From JABFSA01 sp963827515 (GTDB taxonomy: Bacteria; Acidobacteriota; Vicinamibacteria; Vicinamibacterales; UBA2999): a DNA stretch of 64,000 nucleotides. The notes under the pieces are model-generated. The model searched no databases, had not been told where the DNA came from, and was given only the letters and a program-made list of their open reading frames with translations. How positions within the stretch are numbered: the stretch's first letter is position 1; the number at the start of each line of letters is the position of its first letter. Positions 18,359 through 27,442 of the stretch are shown piece by piece. A program made the position numbers and the translations under genes. Where the stretch lies: contig CAWHBF010000004.1 of assembly GCA_963827515.1 (NCBI GenBank), forward strand, positions 124,001-188,000, written 5' to 3'.

Positions 18359-18374
18359 TGGTACGAAGTGTGCT
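18359..18374 (+). promoter_or_regulatory. sigma54-type -24/-12 promoter of tandem USP gene
   Basis: TGGTACGAAGTGTGCT matches TGGCACG-N4-TTGCW at all but two positions, with the invariant GG and GC 10 bases apart. Predicted start of transcription near 18385, 45 bases before ATG 18430. Confidence 0.6.
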
Positions 18375-18429
18375 CACGCGTTACAGCGAGACACATGACT
18401 CGCGTCGGTCCACCAAGGAGGGTGACCCA

Positions 18430-19317
18430 ATGTTTACGCGCATCCTCGTTCCCATCGACTTCAGCGCGCCGTCCGACGCGGCTCTGGCCTACGCAAGGAG
18501 GCTTGCGGGAACTCGGGAAGCCACGCTGCACGTGCTCCACGTCGCCGAAGCGACGTTCCTCCGCGCCGTCGTTGTCGATCCCCGCAACCGCGACACGGCG
18601 GTGCTCAACCGCCTGGACGCCCTTCTCTCTGACGAAGACCGTCGACGATTCCGCGTCCTTTCGGCGGTTGAACACTCGGACGAGCCCGCTGACGAGATCG
18701 TCCGCTACGCTCGACTCAAGGACATCGATCTCATCGTCATGGGCACACACGGTCGCACCGGCGTGGCGCACATACTGCTTGGAAGCGTGGCCGAGAAGGT
18801 AGTACGCGTCGCACCGTGTCCGGTGCTGACGGTTCGCCCCACAGCGGGGTCGATTGGAGCGACGCAACTGGGTCCAACGCGCATCCTCGCACCTACCGAC
18901 TTCAGCCCGCCCTCTGATCGAGCGCTGGAGTACGCACGGCGCTTGGCGGCCCAATGTGGCGCCGCGCTGCACGTGCTGCATGTGTTGGAGGAGGTTGTCG
19001 ATACGGCGTCGTTCGGTTCGGAGGTGTTCGTACCAGATTCGCCAGAGGTCCGAGCCGCGCGGCTCAAAGAGGCGCAGGACAAGCTCGCGCATCGGAGCGG
19101 CAGCGGTGATCACGAACGACCGCACGCGACTACGGAGGTGGTGGTCGGCTCCAGCGCGCGCACGATCTCACGCTATGCCGCCGACAACAACTACGATCTC
19201 ATCGTCATGGGCACGCACGGACGCACGGGGCTCGCGCATCTCGTGATGGGGAGCGTGGCCGAACACGTCGTGCGGACGGCACCGTGCCCGGGTACTGTCG
19301 ACACATCACCTGCGTGA
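18430..19317 (+). CDS. tandem-domain universal stress protein
   Basis: About 295 residues from ATG 18430, preceded by AAGGAGGG. Two UspA domains: each starts with I-L-V/A-P-x-D-F-S and ends with the ATP-binding G-x-x-G-(9x)-G-S loop (MGTHGRTGVAHILLGS; MGTHGRTGLAHLVMGS). The extreme C-terminus reads CPGTVDTSPA where CPVLTV is expected, so a one-base change near 19290 probably alters the last few residues. USPs support survival in starvation, oxygen or redox stress. Confidence 0.92.
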   Translation: MFTRILVPIDFSAPSDAALAYARRLAGTREATLHVLHVAEATFLRAVVVDPRNRDTAVLNRLDALLSDEDRRRFRVLSAVEHSDEPADEIVRYARLKDIDLIVMGTHGRTGVAHILLGSVAEKVVRVAPCPVLTVRPTAGSIGATQLGPTRILAPTDFSPPSDRALEYARRLAAQCGAALHVLHVLEEVVDTASFGSEVFVPDSPEVRAARLKEAQDKLAHRSGSGDHERPHATTEVVVGSSARTISRYAADNNYDLIVMGTHGRTGLAHLVMGSVAEHVVRTAPCPGTVDTSPA

Positions 19318-19406
19318 AGAAGTGCGTCGGGCCGCCGGGCTGGAGGGCACGAACGCCGCGCCCGCAGACGGCACGACGTAGTGGAGCGCGCGTGAACCGC
19401 CCGCCC

Positions 19407-20768
19407 TCACGCGCCCTTGGCGGCCTGAAGGCCGAACTTCTCTATCCGGTAGCGCACTTGATCGCGATTGATCCCAAGAAGCTCCGCCGCCTTGGTCTGG
19501 TTTCCACCCGCTCGCTCGAGCGCCTGCACCAGCAGTTGCCGCTCGACCTCTTCCAGGTTGAGGCCTTCGGCGGGCAGCTTGAACTGCGCCGAAACCACGT
19601 TCCGCGTCAGCCCGTCGAAGTCTTCCGGTTCCAGCCACTCCCGGTCCATCAGCAGCATCGCCCGCTCGATGGCGTTCCGAAGCTCGCGAATGTTGCCGGG
19701 CCACTGATACTGCTCGAGCACCTTGGCCGCGGCTGGCGTCAGCCCGCGCACGCGCTTCCTGAACTCGCGATTGTAGAGATCGACGAAATACGCCGCGAGC
19801 ACCGGAACATCGCCGCGGCGTTCGCGAAGGGGGGGCAGCGGTACAGGCATGACCTGAAGGCGATAGAAAAGATCCTCCCGGAACTTCCCGGCTTTCACCT
19901 CGTCCTCGAGGTTCCGGTTGGTGGCCGCGATCACGCGGACATCCACGCGGATGTCGGCGAGCCCACCGACCCGCTTGAACGCCTTCTCTTCGAGGAAGCG
20001 CAGGAGCTTCGACTGAAGGGCCGGAGTCATCTCGCCGATCTCATCCAGGAACACGGTGCCGCCGTCGGCCGATTCGAACAGGCCGCGCTTCTGCTGGCGG
20101 GCGTCGGTAAAAGCGCCGCGCTCGTGGCCGAACAGCTCACTCTCGAGCAATTGCTCCGGCAGCGCCGAACACGTGATGTTCACGAAGGGCTTCGTTGCGC
20201 GGTCACTCCCATAGTGGATGGCTTTGGCTGCCATGTCCTTGCCCGTCCCTGTTTCGCCGGTCAGCAGCACCGTGGACGCACGGCTCGCGGCAATGCGCGC
20301 GAGCAGGGATTTCACCTGCTGCATCGCCGGCGACGCGCCGATGATCGCATCGAGTCCGTAGTCCCGTCCCAGGCTGCTCCGGTGTGTGCGAACCTCCCGA
20401 CGCAACTGGCTCGTCTCGAGCGCCTTTTCGACGAGCAGCGCCACCTCGTCCAGATTGAAAGGCTTGTTGACGTAGTGGTACGCGCCGAGCTTCATGGCTT
20501 CCACGGCGTTCTCCACCGTCGAGAACGCGGTCATCAGAATCACGAGCGTCTCGGGCGAGCGCTCCTTGATCCGACGCAGCACGGACAATCCATCCCCGTC
20601 AGGCAGGCGAAAGTCGAGCAGCACCAGGTCGAGGTCCGACCCCAACTGTTCGAGCGCTTCGGCTACGGTTCCCGCTTCGAGAATGCCGTAGCCCTCCTTG
20701 GCAAGACGCTCCCGAAGCGACCATCTGAGCAGCGCTTCGTCATCGACGACGAGGACCGTTGCGGGCAT
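19407..20768 (-). CDS. NtrC-family sigma54-dependent response regulator 1
   Basis: About 453 residues from ATG 20768 (MPATVLVVDDE). Receiver with Asp52 (LLDFRLPDGDG); AAA+ domain with Walker A GETGTGKD, sigma54-contact loop GAFTDA (a variant of GAFTGA) and Walker B GGTVFLDEIGEM; C-terminal Fis-type HTH (NQTKAAELLGINRDQVRYRI). It activates sigma54-RNA polymerase when phosphorylated. The divergent kinase gene starts 22 bases away, so they form a two-component pair. A close paralogue is at 23135-24552. Confidence 0.95.
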   Translation of the reverse strand: MPATVLVVDDEALLRWSLRERLAKEGYGILEAGTVAEALEQLGSDLDLVLLDFRLPDGDGLSVLRRIKERSPETLVILMTAFSTVENAVEAMKLGAYHYVNKPFNLDEVALLVEKALETSQLRREVRTHRSSLGRDYGLDAIIGASPAMQQVKSLLARIAASRASTVLLTGETGTGKDMAAKAIHYGSDRATKPFVNITCSALPEQLLESELFGHERGAFTDARQQKRGLFESADGGTVFLDEIGEMTPALQSKLLRFLEEKAFKRVGGLADIRVDVRVIAATNRNLEDEVKAGKFREDLFYRLQVMPVPLPPLRERRGDVPVLAAYFVDLYNREFRKRVRGLTPAAAKVLEQYQWPGNIRELRNAIERAMLLMDREWLEPEDFDGLTRNVVSAQFKLPAEGLNLEEVERQLLVQALERAGGNQTKAAELLGINRDQVRYRIEKFGLQAAKGA

Positions 20769-20790
20769 GGTCGCAAGTATACCGACGAAC

Positions 20791-22089
20791 ATGCGCACGA
20801 TCCCCACCCATCAGCTCGGTAGCCGACGTGGGGCGCTGACCCTGGCTGCGGGTCTGGCGGCAACGGCGATACTCGTCGCCGCCGCCGTTCAGTTGCCCCT
20901 TCCTGTGTTCACAGGGCTCCTCTATTTCGTCGGGCTGGCGGGCGCAGGGATCCTGGCGTTGCGTTTCAAGCGACTGGAGCGCCAGACCGCTGCCAGCGCG
21001 CAGCAACTCGCGGACGTCAAACGCGCCATCGACCACGCCGCCATCGTCGCCACGACGGATGTGACCGGCCGGATCACCTATGTGAACGACAAGTTCTGCG
21101 AGATCTCGAAATACACACGCGAGGAACTGCTCGGGCAGGACCACCGGATCATCAACTCCGGTTATCACCCTCGAGCCTTCATCCGCGACCTCTGGCGGAC
21201 CATCGCCAGCGGACGTGTATGGCACGGCGAGCTTCGGAATCGCACCAAGGACGGCAACTACTACTGGGTGGACACGACCATCGTGCCCTTTCTGGACTCG
21301 CGCGGGAAGCCGTATCAGTACATTGCGATCCGCGCCGATATCACGGCGCGCAAGGCCGCCGAGCATCGGCTCGCGCAACAAGCGGCGCTGGCCCGGGTGG
21401 GTCAGATGGCGGCCATCGTGGCGCACGAGGTGCGCAATCCGCTGGCTGGAATCAAAGGGGCAATCCAGGTACTGATGTCCCGTCGCCCGGCCGGTGACGG
21501 AGAGCTTGCGGTGATGCGCGACGTCGTGGCGCGCGTCGACGCACTGGGGGACCTCATCAACGACCTGATGGTGTACGCGAGGCCGCGCGCACCCAGACCC
21601 AGCGTGTTTCGGCTCCGCTCGCTGCTTGCCGAAGCGATCTCGATGCTCCGACGAGACCCTGTAGGCGCATCCCTCGAGGTCACGGTGGAGAGCCCAGACA
21701 TCACGCTCACCGCTGACGCCGAACTCGTCAGGGCCGCGGTGCTGAACCTGCTACTGAACGCGGCTCAGGCGATGAGCGGCAGCGGCCGGATCGTCGTGAC
21801 GGTGTCGGCCGACGAGGAACGCTGCACGCTGGGTATCCGCGATTCGGGACCTGGCATCGTGCCGGAACTGCGGGAGCAGGTGTTCGAGCCGTTCTTCACC
21901 ACCAAGTCCCGGGGCGGCGGGCTTGGGCTCCCGATCGCTCAGCGCACGGCGGAGCTGCACGGCGGCAGCCTGACACTCACATGTCCTGACACCGGAGGCG
22001 CGCTGTTCAGCCTAACGTTGCCCTTGGGGGCGCCCCGCGAGCCGGAAGCGCCTCACATGACGTCAGAAGGCGTTGCCCAGGAACGCTAA
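20791..22089 (+). CDS. PAS-domain sensor histidine kinase (NtrB-like)
   Basis: 432 residues from ATG 20791. Two N-terminal hydrophobic segments (about 22-62), a PAS/PAC domain (ATTDVTGRITYVNDKFCEIS; KDGNYYWVDTTIVPF), HisKA with phospho-acceptor His212 (AHEVRNPLAGI), and HATPase with N, G1 (RDSGPGIVPE) and G2 (GGGLGLPIAQ) boxes. It should sense a redox, energy or ligand cue through PAS and phosphorylate the divergent NtrC-type regulator, perhaps both regulators. Confidence 0.93.
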   Translation: MRTIPTHQLGSRRGALTLAAGLAATAILVAAAVQLPLPVFTGLLYFVGLAGAGILALRFKRLERQTAASAQQLADVKRAIDHAAIVATTDVTGRITYVNDKFCEISKYTREELLGQDHRIINSGYHPRAFIRDLWRTIASGRVWHGELRNRTKDGNYYWVDTTIVPFLDSRGKPYQYIAIRADITARKAAEHRLAQQAALARVGQMAAIVAHEVRNPLAGIKGAIQVLMSRRPAGDGELAVMRDVVARVDALGDLINDLMVYARPRAPRPSVFRLRSLLAEAISMLRRDPVGASLEVTVESPDITLTADAELVRAAVLNLLLNAAQAMSGSGRIVVTVSADEERCTLGIRDSGPGIVPELREQVFEPFFTTKSRGGGLGLPIAQRTAELHGGSLTLTCPDTGGALFSLTLPLGAPREPEAPHMTSEGVAQER

Positions 22090-22606
22090 CATCCGGCCCC
22101 AGACGAGCACCATGAACCACGACACGAGGGACACCCCTCCGATCATCTTCAGCATCGGGGTCGTGTCGGCCCCTGCCGGCATCGCATCCGCTTTGGTCCT
22201 CTGCGTCAGTTCGAACAGGAGCACGTTCAGGCCCGCGATCGCGAGGAAGAGCGCCTTGAGCCACCACGATATGTTGCTCATGTACCTGATCCGGCGTGGC
22301 GACGAGAAAGATCACGCCCGTCACCAGGTTGAGGAGAAACCCGGCGACGGCCCAGGGCACCAGCGCCCTGAACGCAGAGACCGGCAGGTGTCTCATGAAA
22401 CCCAGCAACCGGAAGTCGAGCGGGCCAATCGTGCCGAAGAGGAGCGCCAGACCGAGAAAGTGGAAGGTCTCGGCGAGCGGCCAGACCCACGGTGTGTTCA
22501 CCACGAACTGTGCAAAGGCCGTCGACTTCAGATAGCGAACCACCGACTCGTCAAGGCTCGTCGTGTTCAAGATCGCGGTCATGATTTCGCCGAGCTGGTC
22601 CATCGT
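22063..22606 (-). CDS. DUF6644-type membrane protein (frameshifted)
   Basis: N-terminal part from ATG 22606 (MDQLGEIMTAIL...PLAETFHFLGLALLFGT) and C-terminal part (MSNISWWLKALFLAIAG to GNAF) are joined through one extra base near 22280. About 180 residues, four hydrophobic segments, conserved His in the ETFHFLG segment. Pair with the next gene; together they may form a membrane redox or cytochrome-b-like unit, which is inference from the conserved His. Confidence 0.65.
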
Positions 22607-22613
22607 GAAGCTC

Positions 22614-23069
22614 CTACAGGTACGCCATGAGGCGGCCGGTGGTCGTGGCGACAATCCACGTGGTCAAGGAAAGCACCGCATAGGTCTTCGCCGCAGGTGT
22701 CGTGGTCGTGCCGCGGCCGACGACCGCGCGTCTAATCAGCACGACGAGGAGCACACCGGCGGCGACTGCGATGAGTTTGATCACGAAGATGCCCGTCGTC
22801 CGCGGATCGGCGGCGAACAGCATCACGCCGGTGACCGCGTTCAGCCAGAAGCCGGCCCACATCACCGGGAAGAAGCCTCGAAGCGACGTCAGCGGAATCT
22901 GTCGTGCGACTCCGAGGACTCGAAGATCGACGGCGGTGCTGGCGCCCACCAGTACCGCAAGCCCGAAGGTGTGCATCGTGATGATCATGGGATACGCCCA
23001 GAACGAGGAGGACTCGCGCACCCAGGTGGCCAGGGCGCTGTCATGGAGAACCGTCAGCAGTTCGTTCAT
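22614..23069 (-). CDS. DUF6644-type membrane protein
   Basis: 151 residues, four hydrophobic segments, ITMHTFGLAVLVG in helix 1 parallels the His segment of the neighbour, and the end MWAGFWLNAVTGVMLF parallels LVPWAVAGFLLNLVTGVIFL. So the two genes are paralogues, eight bases apart. Function unknown. Confidence 0.7.
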   Translation of the reverse strand: MNELLTVLHDSALATWVRESSSFWAYPMIITMHTFGLAVLVGASTAVDLRVLGVARQIPLTSLRGFFPVMWAGFWLNAVTGVMLFAADPRTTGIFVIKLIAVAAGVLLVVLIRRAVVGRGTTTTPAAKTYAVLSLTTWIVATTTGRLMAYL

Positions 23070-23134
23070 TCCGGTGTGTGTCTCCTCGCGATTCCGCGAT
23101 TCTTGCGTGCTGCGCCGACCGGTCTCGCGGTGTT

Positions 23135-24552
23135 CTAGGCGGGTGCAGCGGTTGGTGACGTCGATGCCCTCGGCTCGGCCTGGCGATCCGAGTGCGGCCG
23201 TTCGAGCCCGAACTTCTCGATGCGGTACCGCACCTGATCACGATTGATGCCGAGGAGATGACCGGCCTGCGTCTGATTTCCGCCCACGCGCTCGAGCGCT
23301 TGCACGAGCAGTTGTCGTTCCACCTCTTCGAGGACGAGGCCGTTGGCGGGAAGCTTGAACTGCGACGTCGCCGAGGCGCCTCGAATCAGTGTCGCGAAAT
23401 CATCTGGCTGCAGCCACTCCCGATCCATCAGCAACATCGCGCGTTCAATGGCGTTCCGCAGTTCGCGGATGTTTCCTGGCCATCGGGTACTGCTCGAGCA
23501 CGGCCAGAGCCTCGGACGACGCGCCGCGCACATGCTTCCTGAACTCCCGGTTGTACCGGTCGATGTAGTAGCGCACGAGCAGAGGAATGTCGCCCTTTCG
23601 TTCGCGGAGCGGTGGGAGCGTGATCGGCATCACCTGAAGGCGGTAGAAGAGGTCCTCACGGAATTTTCCAGCCCGCACCTCGGTCTCCAGATCCCGGTTG
23701 GTCGCCGCGATGACGCGGAGGTCGACCCGGATGTCGACCAGCCCGCCGACGCGCTTGAACGCCTTCTCCTCGAGAAATCGAAGGAGCTTGGCTTGCAGGC
23801 CGGGTGTCATCTCGCCAATCTCGTCGAGGAACACCGTGCCGCCGTCCGCCGTCTCGAGCAGGCCGCGCTTCTGCTGGCGCGCGTCCGTGAACGCGCCCCG
23901 CTCGTGGCCGAACAGTTCGCTCTCGAGCAACTGCTCCGGCAGGGCGGATGCCGTGATGTTCACGAACGGCTTCGCTGCGCGGTCGCTATTGAAGTGAATG
24001 GCCTTGGCGGCGAGGTCCTTGCCCGTCCCGGTCTCACCCGTCAACAGAACGGTGGAGGCATGGCTCGAGGCCACTCGCCCGAGGAGAGCCTTCACCTGCA
24101 CCATCGCGGGGGATGCGCCGATGATGGCATCGAAGCCGGTACTCACGACCCTGGCTGGTCCGGAGGCTACGGACTTCGCGCCGCAGCCGGCTGGTCTCGA
24201 GCGCTTTCTCGACCACCAGCGCGACTTCGTCCAAGTTGAAAGGTTTGTTGACGTAGTGATATGCGCCCAGTCGCATCGCCTCGACCGCGTTCTCGACGGT
24301 CGAGTAGGCGGTCATGAGAATCACGAGCGTCTCTGGTGACAGTTCCTTGACGTGACGCAGCACGGTCAGACCGTCGCCGTCCGGCAAGCGAAAATCCAGC
24401 AAGACGAGGTCGATGTCGGGTGACATCTGCTCCACCGCGCTGGCCACCGTGGCCGCCTCACGGACGGCGTAGCCGTCGTGCGTCAGACGCTCTCGCAGCG
24501 ACCACCGCACCAGATCTTCATCGTCGACGACAAGGAGATTGGCCGAACTCAT
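23135..24552 (-). CDS. NtrC-family sigma54-dependent response regulator 2 (two frameshifts)
   Basis: Receiver from ATG 24552 (MSSANLLVVDDEDLV...LLDFRLPDGDG), AAA+ domain (GETGTGKDLAAKAIH; GAFTDARQQKRG; GGTVFLDEIGEM) and Fis HTH (NQTQAGHLLGINRDQVRYRI) are all intact but in three frames. Breaks near 24140 (REYGFDAIIG expected) and 23490 (QYRWPGNIREL expected) are each fixed by removing one C from a short C run. It is strongly similar to regulator 1 throughout. No kinase gene of its own is adjacent. Confidence 0.9.
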
Positions 24553-24923
24553 TGCAGATCCCTCTGGGAAAAATCTCGCGGTAACTGGGAAACATCACCC
24601 GCGATGGGGCACCCCTGCACCCCGTTGCCACGGTGAGAGCAACATCCACGCCGAAACCGAGGCGGGCGGACGAGGCCTATTGGCCACGCGGGATCGGTGG
24701 CTCGGTGCGCTCCACACCATCGATACTCCGCAGCAGCGCGACATAGCACCCACTGCGCGCACCCCACTTCCGCAGCATTTTGCCCAGTGCCCGGGTCGTC
24801 GAGCCGGCCACGTCGATTGCTCTCCTCCCTGTTGCCGTCAGATGGTGTTTCCGATGATTCGCACTCATGGGACGGTCGGACTGGCGGACCGCCTCCGCGT
24901 AGAATTGACCGCTGGGTACTCCC
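24553..24923. other. 371-base gap, nothing recognised
   Basis: Contains the leader of the HupE-like gene and the upstream region of regulator 2. An 84-codon minus-strand frame (24677-24931) has no recognisable motif. No TGG-N9-TGC sigma54 match was seen by eye. Confidence 0.4.
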
Positions 24924-26012
24924 ATGGTCATTCACCGGTACACGGCTGGCGTGCTTGCGGCGCTCTCGTTGGCTCTGGCGGCGCCGGCCGACGCGCATCC
25001 CGTCCCGTTTACATTCATCGATGTGCGGCTGCAGCCAGGTGTGGTTGACCTTACCCTTGTCGCACACATCTTCGACGTCGCGCACGACCTTGGCATCCAG
25101 CCCCAGGAACAACTGCTCCAGGCAGGCACGCTCGCCGAGCGGAGGGACGCCATTGTCGGATTGCTGCGCGATCGGCTCCGCATCAGCGCGGATGGGCAGG
25201 TGATTGGCGTGGGGACGTGGTCGACACCGGAGCCGCTGCCGGACCGGCAATCCATTCGACTTCGAGCTCGCTTCGATCTGCCAGAGACGCCCGGCCGTAT
25301 CGACGTCACAGCGGTCATGTTCCCGTACGACCCGCAACATCGGACGTTCCTGAACTTCTACGAAGGGGACGCCCTCACACAGGCGATCGTGGACAAGGAC
25401 CGCAGCCGCTTCGAGTACTTCACCGGCACCCGTCAGGGGGTCTGGGAGGTGCTCCAGAAGTTCGTCCCCTCAGGGGTGCACCACATCCTGATTGGACCCG
25501 ATCATCTGCTGTTCCTGGTGGGTCTGCTCCTGCTCGGCGGCTCGCTCAAGCAGCTGCTGCTGGTCGTCACGGCGTTCACCGCCGCGCACAGCATCACGCT
25601 ATCATTGGCCGCACTCGGCATGATCATCCCGCCGACGAGCATCGTGGAACCGGCGATCGCGCTGAGCGTGATATACGTCGGAGCGGACAATCTACTGGTC
25701 GGCAGCGGCCGTGACACCCGGGCCTGGATCGCCTTCGCGTTCGGCTTGATTCACGGCTTTGGGTTCGCCAACGTCCTGCGAGACATGGATCTGCCGGCTC
25801 GAGCGCTTGGCTGGACGCTCTTCGGGTTCAACGTCGGCGTCGAACTCGGCCAGCTCGCCGTGGTTGCGGTGGTCGCGTCGGCGCTTGCGTCGATACGATC
25901 GCGAAGCCCCGTGACCGGGACACGTTTGGCGTTCGTCGGCTCCATCATCGTGATGCTGGCCGGCGCGTTCTGGTTCGTGGAGCGGGTTTTCTATTCTGGA
26001 GGCGCGGCATGA
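24924..26012 (+). CDS. HupE/UreJ-family membrane protein with extracellular N-terminal domain
   Basis: 362 residues: signal peptide ending ADAHP, a periplasmic beta-rich domain to about residue 180, then six to seven transmembrane segments with the family motif GVHHILIGPDHLLFL and AFTAAHSITLSLA. The His/Asp-rich membrane motif suggests metal (nickel/cobalt-like) transport or a related role; the exact substrate is unknown. Confidence 0.85.
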   Translation: MVIHRYTAGVLAALSLALAAPADAHPVPFTFIDVRLQPGVVDLTLVAHIFDVAHDLGIQPQEQLLQAGTLAERRDAIVGLLRDRLRISADGQVIGVGTWSTPEPLPDRQSIRLRARFDLPETPGRIDVTAVMFPYDPQHRTFLNFYEGDALTQAIVDKDRSRFEYFTGTRQGVWEVLQKFVPSGVHHILIGPDHLLFLVGLLLLGGSLKQLLLVVTAFTAAHSITLSLAALGMIIPPTSIVEPAIALSVIYVGADNLLVGSGRDTRAWIAFAFGLIHGFGFANVLRDMDLPARALGWTLFGFNVGVELGQLAVVAVVASALASIRSRSPVTGTRLAFVGSIIVMLAGAFWFVERVFYSGGAA

Positions 26013-26061
26013 AGACACGTGACCTTCGACGACATCACATAGGGACATCGAAAGTCATTCC

Positions 26062-26490
26062 ATGCTCTGGTGGTACTGGATCATCGGCGGCCTCGCGCTC
26101 GCGGCGGTCGAGCTCGCCACACCCGGTGGCTTCTTCGTGATTTTCTTCGCGATCGCCGCGATCGTCGTGGGGTTGCTCGACGTGGCGGGACTCGTCCAGG
26201 TCGCCTGGCTGCAATGGCTGCTCTTCTCCGTGGTGGCCATCGCCGGTCTTGGGCTCTTTCGGAAGCCGCTGCTGGACCGCATGGGCATGGGCGGGTCAAC
26301 CCAGATGGACACCCTCGTCGGCGAGGTGGCCATCGCCACCTCCAACATCCAGCCTGGCGAGCACGGGCGCGCAGAGCTGCGCGGCGCGGGCTGGAGTGCG
26401 CGAAACGTCGACACCGCGACACTTGCGATCGGTCAGCGCTGCCGGGTTGTGGCCGTGCAGGGCCTGATGCTCGACCTTCGACAGGAGTAA
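26062..26490 (+). CDS. NfeD family protein
   Basis: 142 residues: two to three transmembrane helices (about 1-70) and a C-terminal OB-fold with LVGEVAIATSNIQPGEHGRAELRG. NfeD proteins partner stomatin-type SPFH proteins, and here the SPFH gene starts four bases after the stop, forming the usual NfeD-stomatin operon. Confidence 0.92.
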   Translation: MLWWYWIIGGLALAAVELATPGGFFVIFFAIAAIVVGLLDVAGLVQVAWLQWLLFSVVAIAGLGLFRKPLLDRMGMGGSTQMDTLVGEVAIATSNIQPGEHGRAELRGAGWSARNVDTATLAIGQRCRVVAVQGLMLDLRQE

Positions 26491-26493
26491 CCC

Positions 26494-27429
26494 GTGAATG
26501 AAGCTGCCATCGTCTTCGGACTCATCGCGCTGCTGGCCATCGTCATCGTGTACAAGACGGCGCTCGTGGTGCCACAACAGAGCGCGTTCGTCATCGAGAG
26601 ACTCGGCCGCTATCACGGCACGCTGAACGCGGGTTTCCACATCCTCGTCCCCTTCGTGGACGTCATTCGCTACCAACATTCGCTCAAGGAGCAGGCGATC
26701 GACATCCCCGCGCAGGTGTGCATCACGCGCGACAACGTGCAGGTGGGCGTGGACGGTATCCTGTACCTGAAGGTGCTCAACCCCGAGCGCGCCTCCTACG
26801 GCATCCAGAACTACAGCTTCGCGATCATTCAGCTCGCGCAGACGACGCTCCGTAGCGAGGTGGGCAAGATCGATCTCGATCGTACGTTCGAGGAGCGCAC
26901 GACCATCAACGTTCAGGTGGTCGGCGAGCTCGACAAGGCGTCCGAACCCTGGGGCGTGAAGGTGCTCCGGTACGAAATCCGGAACATCGAGCCTCCCGCC
27001 GACATCCTCGCGGCGATGGAAAAGCAGATGCGCGCCGAGCGAGAGAAGCGGGCGGTGATTCTCACATCAGAAGGTCAGCGCGACGCCGCGATCAATACCG
27101 CCGAGGGCGAGAAGCAGCAGGTGATCAAGGCGTCAGAGGCGAACCGGCAGCAGAGAATCAACGAGGCCGAGGGTCAGGCGGCGGCGATCCGCGCCGTGGC
27201 AGCCGCAACGGCCGAAGGACTTCGGGAAGTGGCCGGCGCGATTCGCACCGATGGTGGGATGGAAGCCGTTCAGCTTCGAGTCGCCGAACAGTACGTGACG
27301 CAGTTCGGGCACATCGCGCAGAAGACCAACACCGTGGTCATTCCCGCGAACCTCTCGGATGTCGCCGGCATGATTGCCGCGGCCATGAAGGTGTTCAGCG
27401 CGTCCGGCACTCCGCCGCGCTCTGAGTGA
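26494..27429 (+). CDS. SPFH/stomatin-family protein
   Basis: 311 residues (GTG start). One N-terminal membrane segment (4-24), then the SPFH domain with PQQSAFVIERLGRYHGTLNAG and a long coiled-coil (about 175-250; Lys/Glu/Ala-rich with EGQRDAAIN). It organises membrane microdomains and works with NfeD. Paraslipin/QmcA branch. Confidence 0.93.
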   Translation: MNEAAIVFGLIALLAIVIVYKTALVVPQQSAFVIERLGRYHGTLNAGFHILVPFVDVIRYQHSLKEQAIDIPAQVCITRDNVQVGVDGILYLKVLNPERASYGIQNYSFAIIQLAQTTLRSEVGKIDLDRTFEERTTINVQVVGELDKASEPWGVKVLRYEIRNIEPPADILAAMEKQMRAEREKRAVILTSEGQRDAAINTAEGEKQQVIKASEANRQQRINEAEGQAAAIRAVAAATAEGLREVAGAIRTDGGMEAVQLRVAEQYVTQFGHIAQKTNTVVIPANLSDVAGMIAAAMKVFSASGTPPRSE

Positions 27430-27442
27430 TTCTGTACGCACC

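Larger units (their letters stand above)
17894..18429. other. 536-base gap with palindrome and USP promoter
   Basis: No intact gene. It holds a 9-bp perfect inverted repeat at 18008-18034 and a sigma54-type promoter at 18359-18374. Three minus-strand frames over 18050-18350 contain scattered fragments with a vague HTH flavour, too broken to call. Confidence 0.5.

Noticed and set aside
18049..18377. Possible Crp/Fnr HTH remnant in three minus frames
   Set aside because: Fragments are too short and scattered; would need a profile search to revive.
24677..24931. 84-codon minus-strand gene
   Set aside because: No motif or ribosome site; overlaps the HupE leader.
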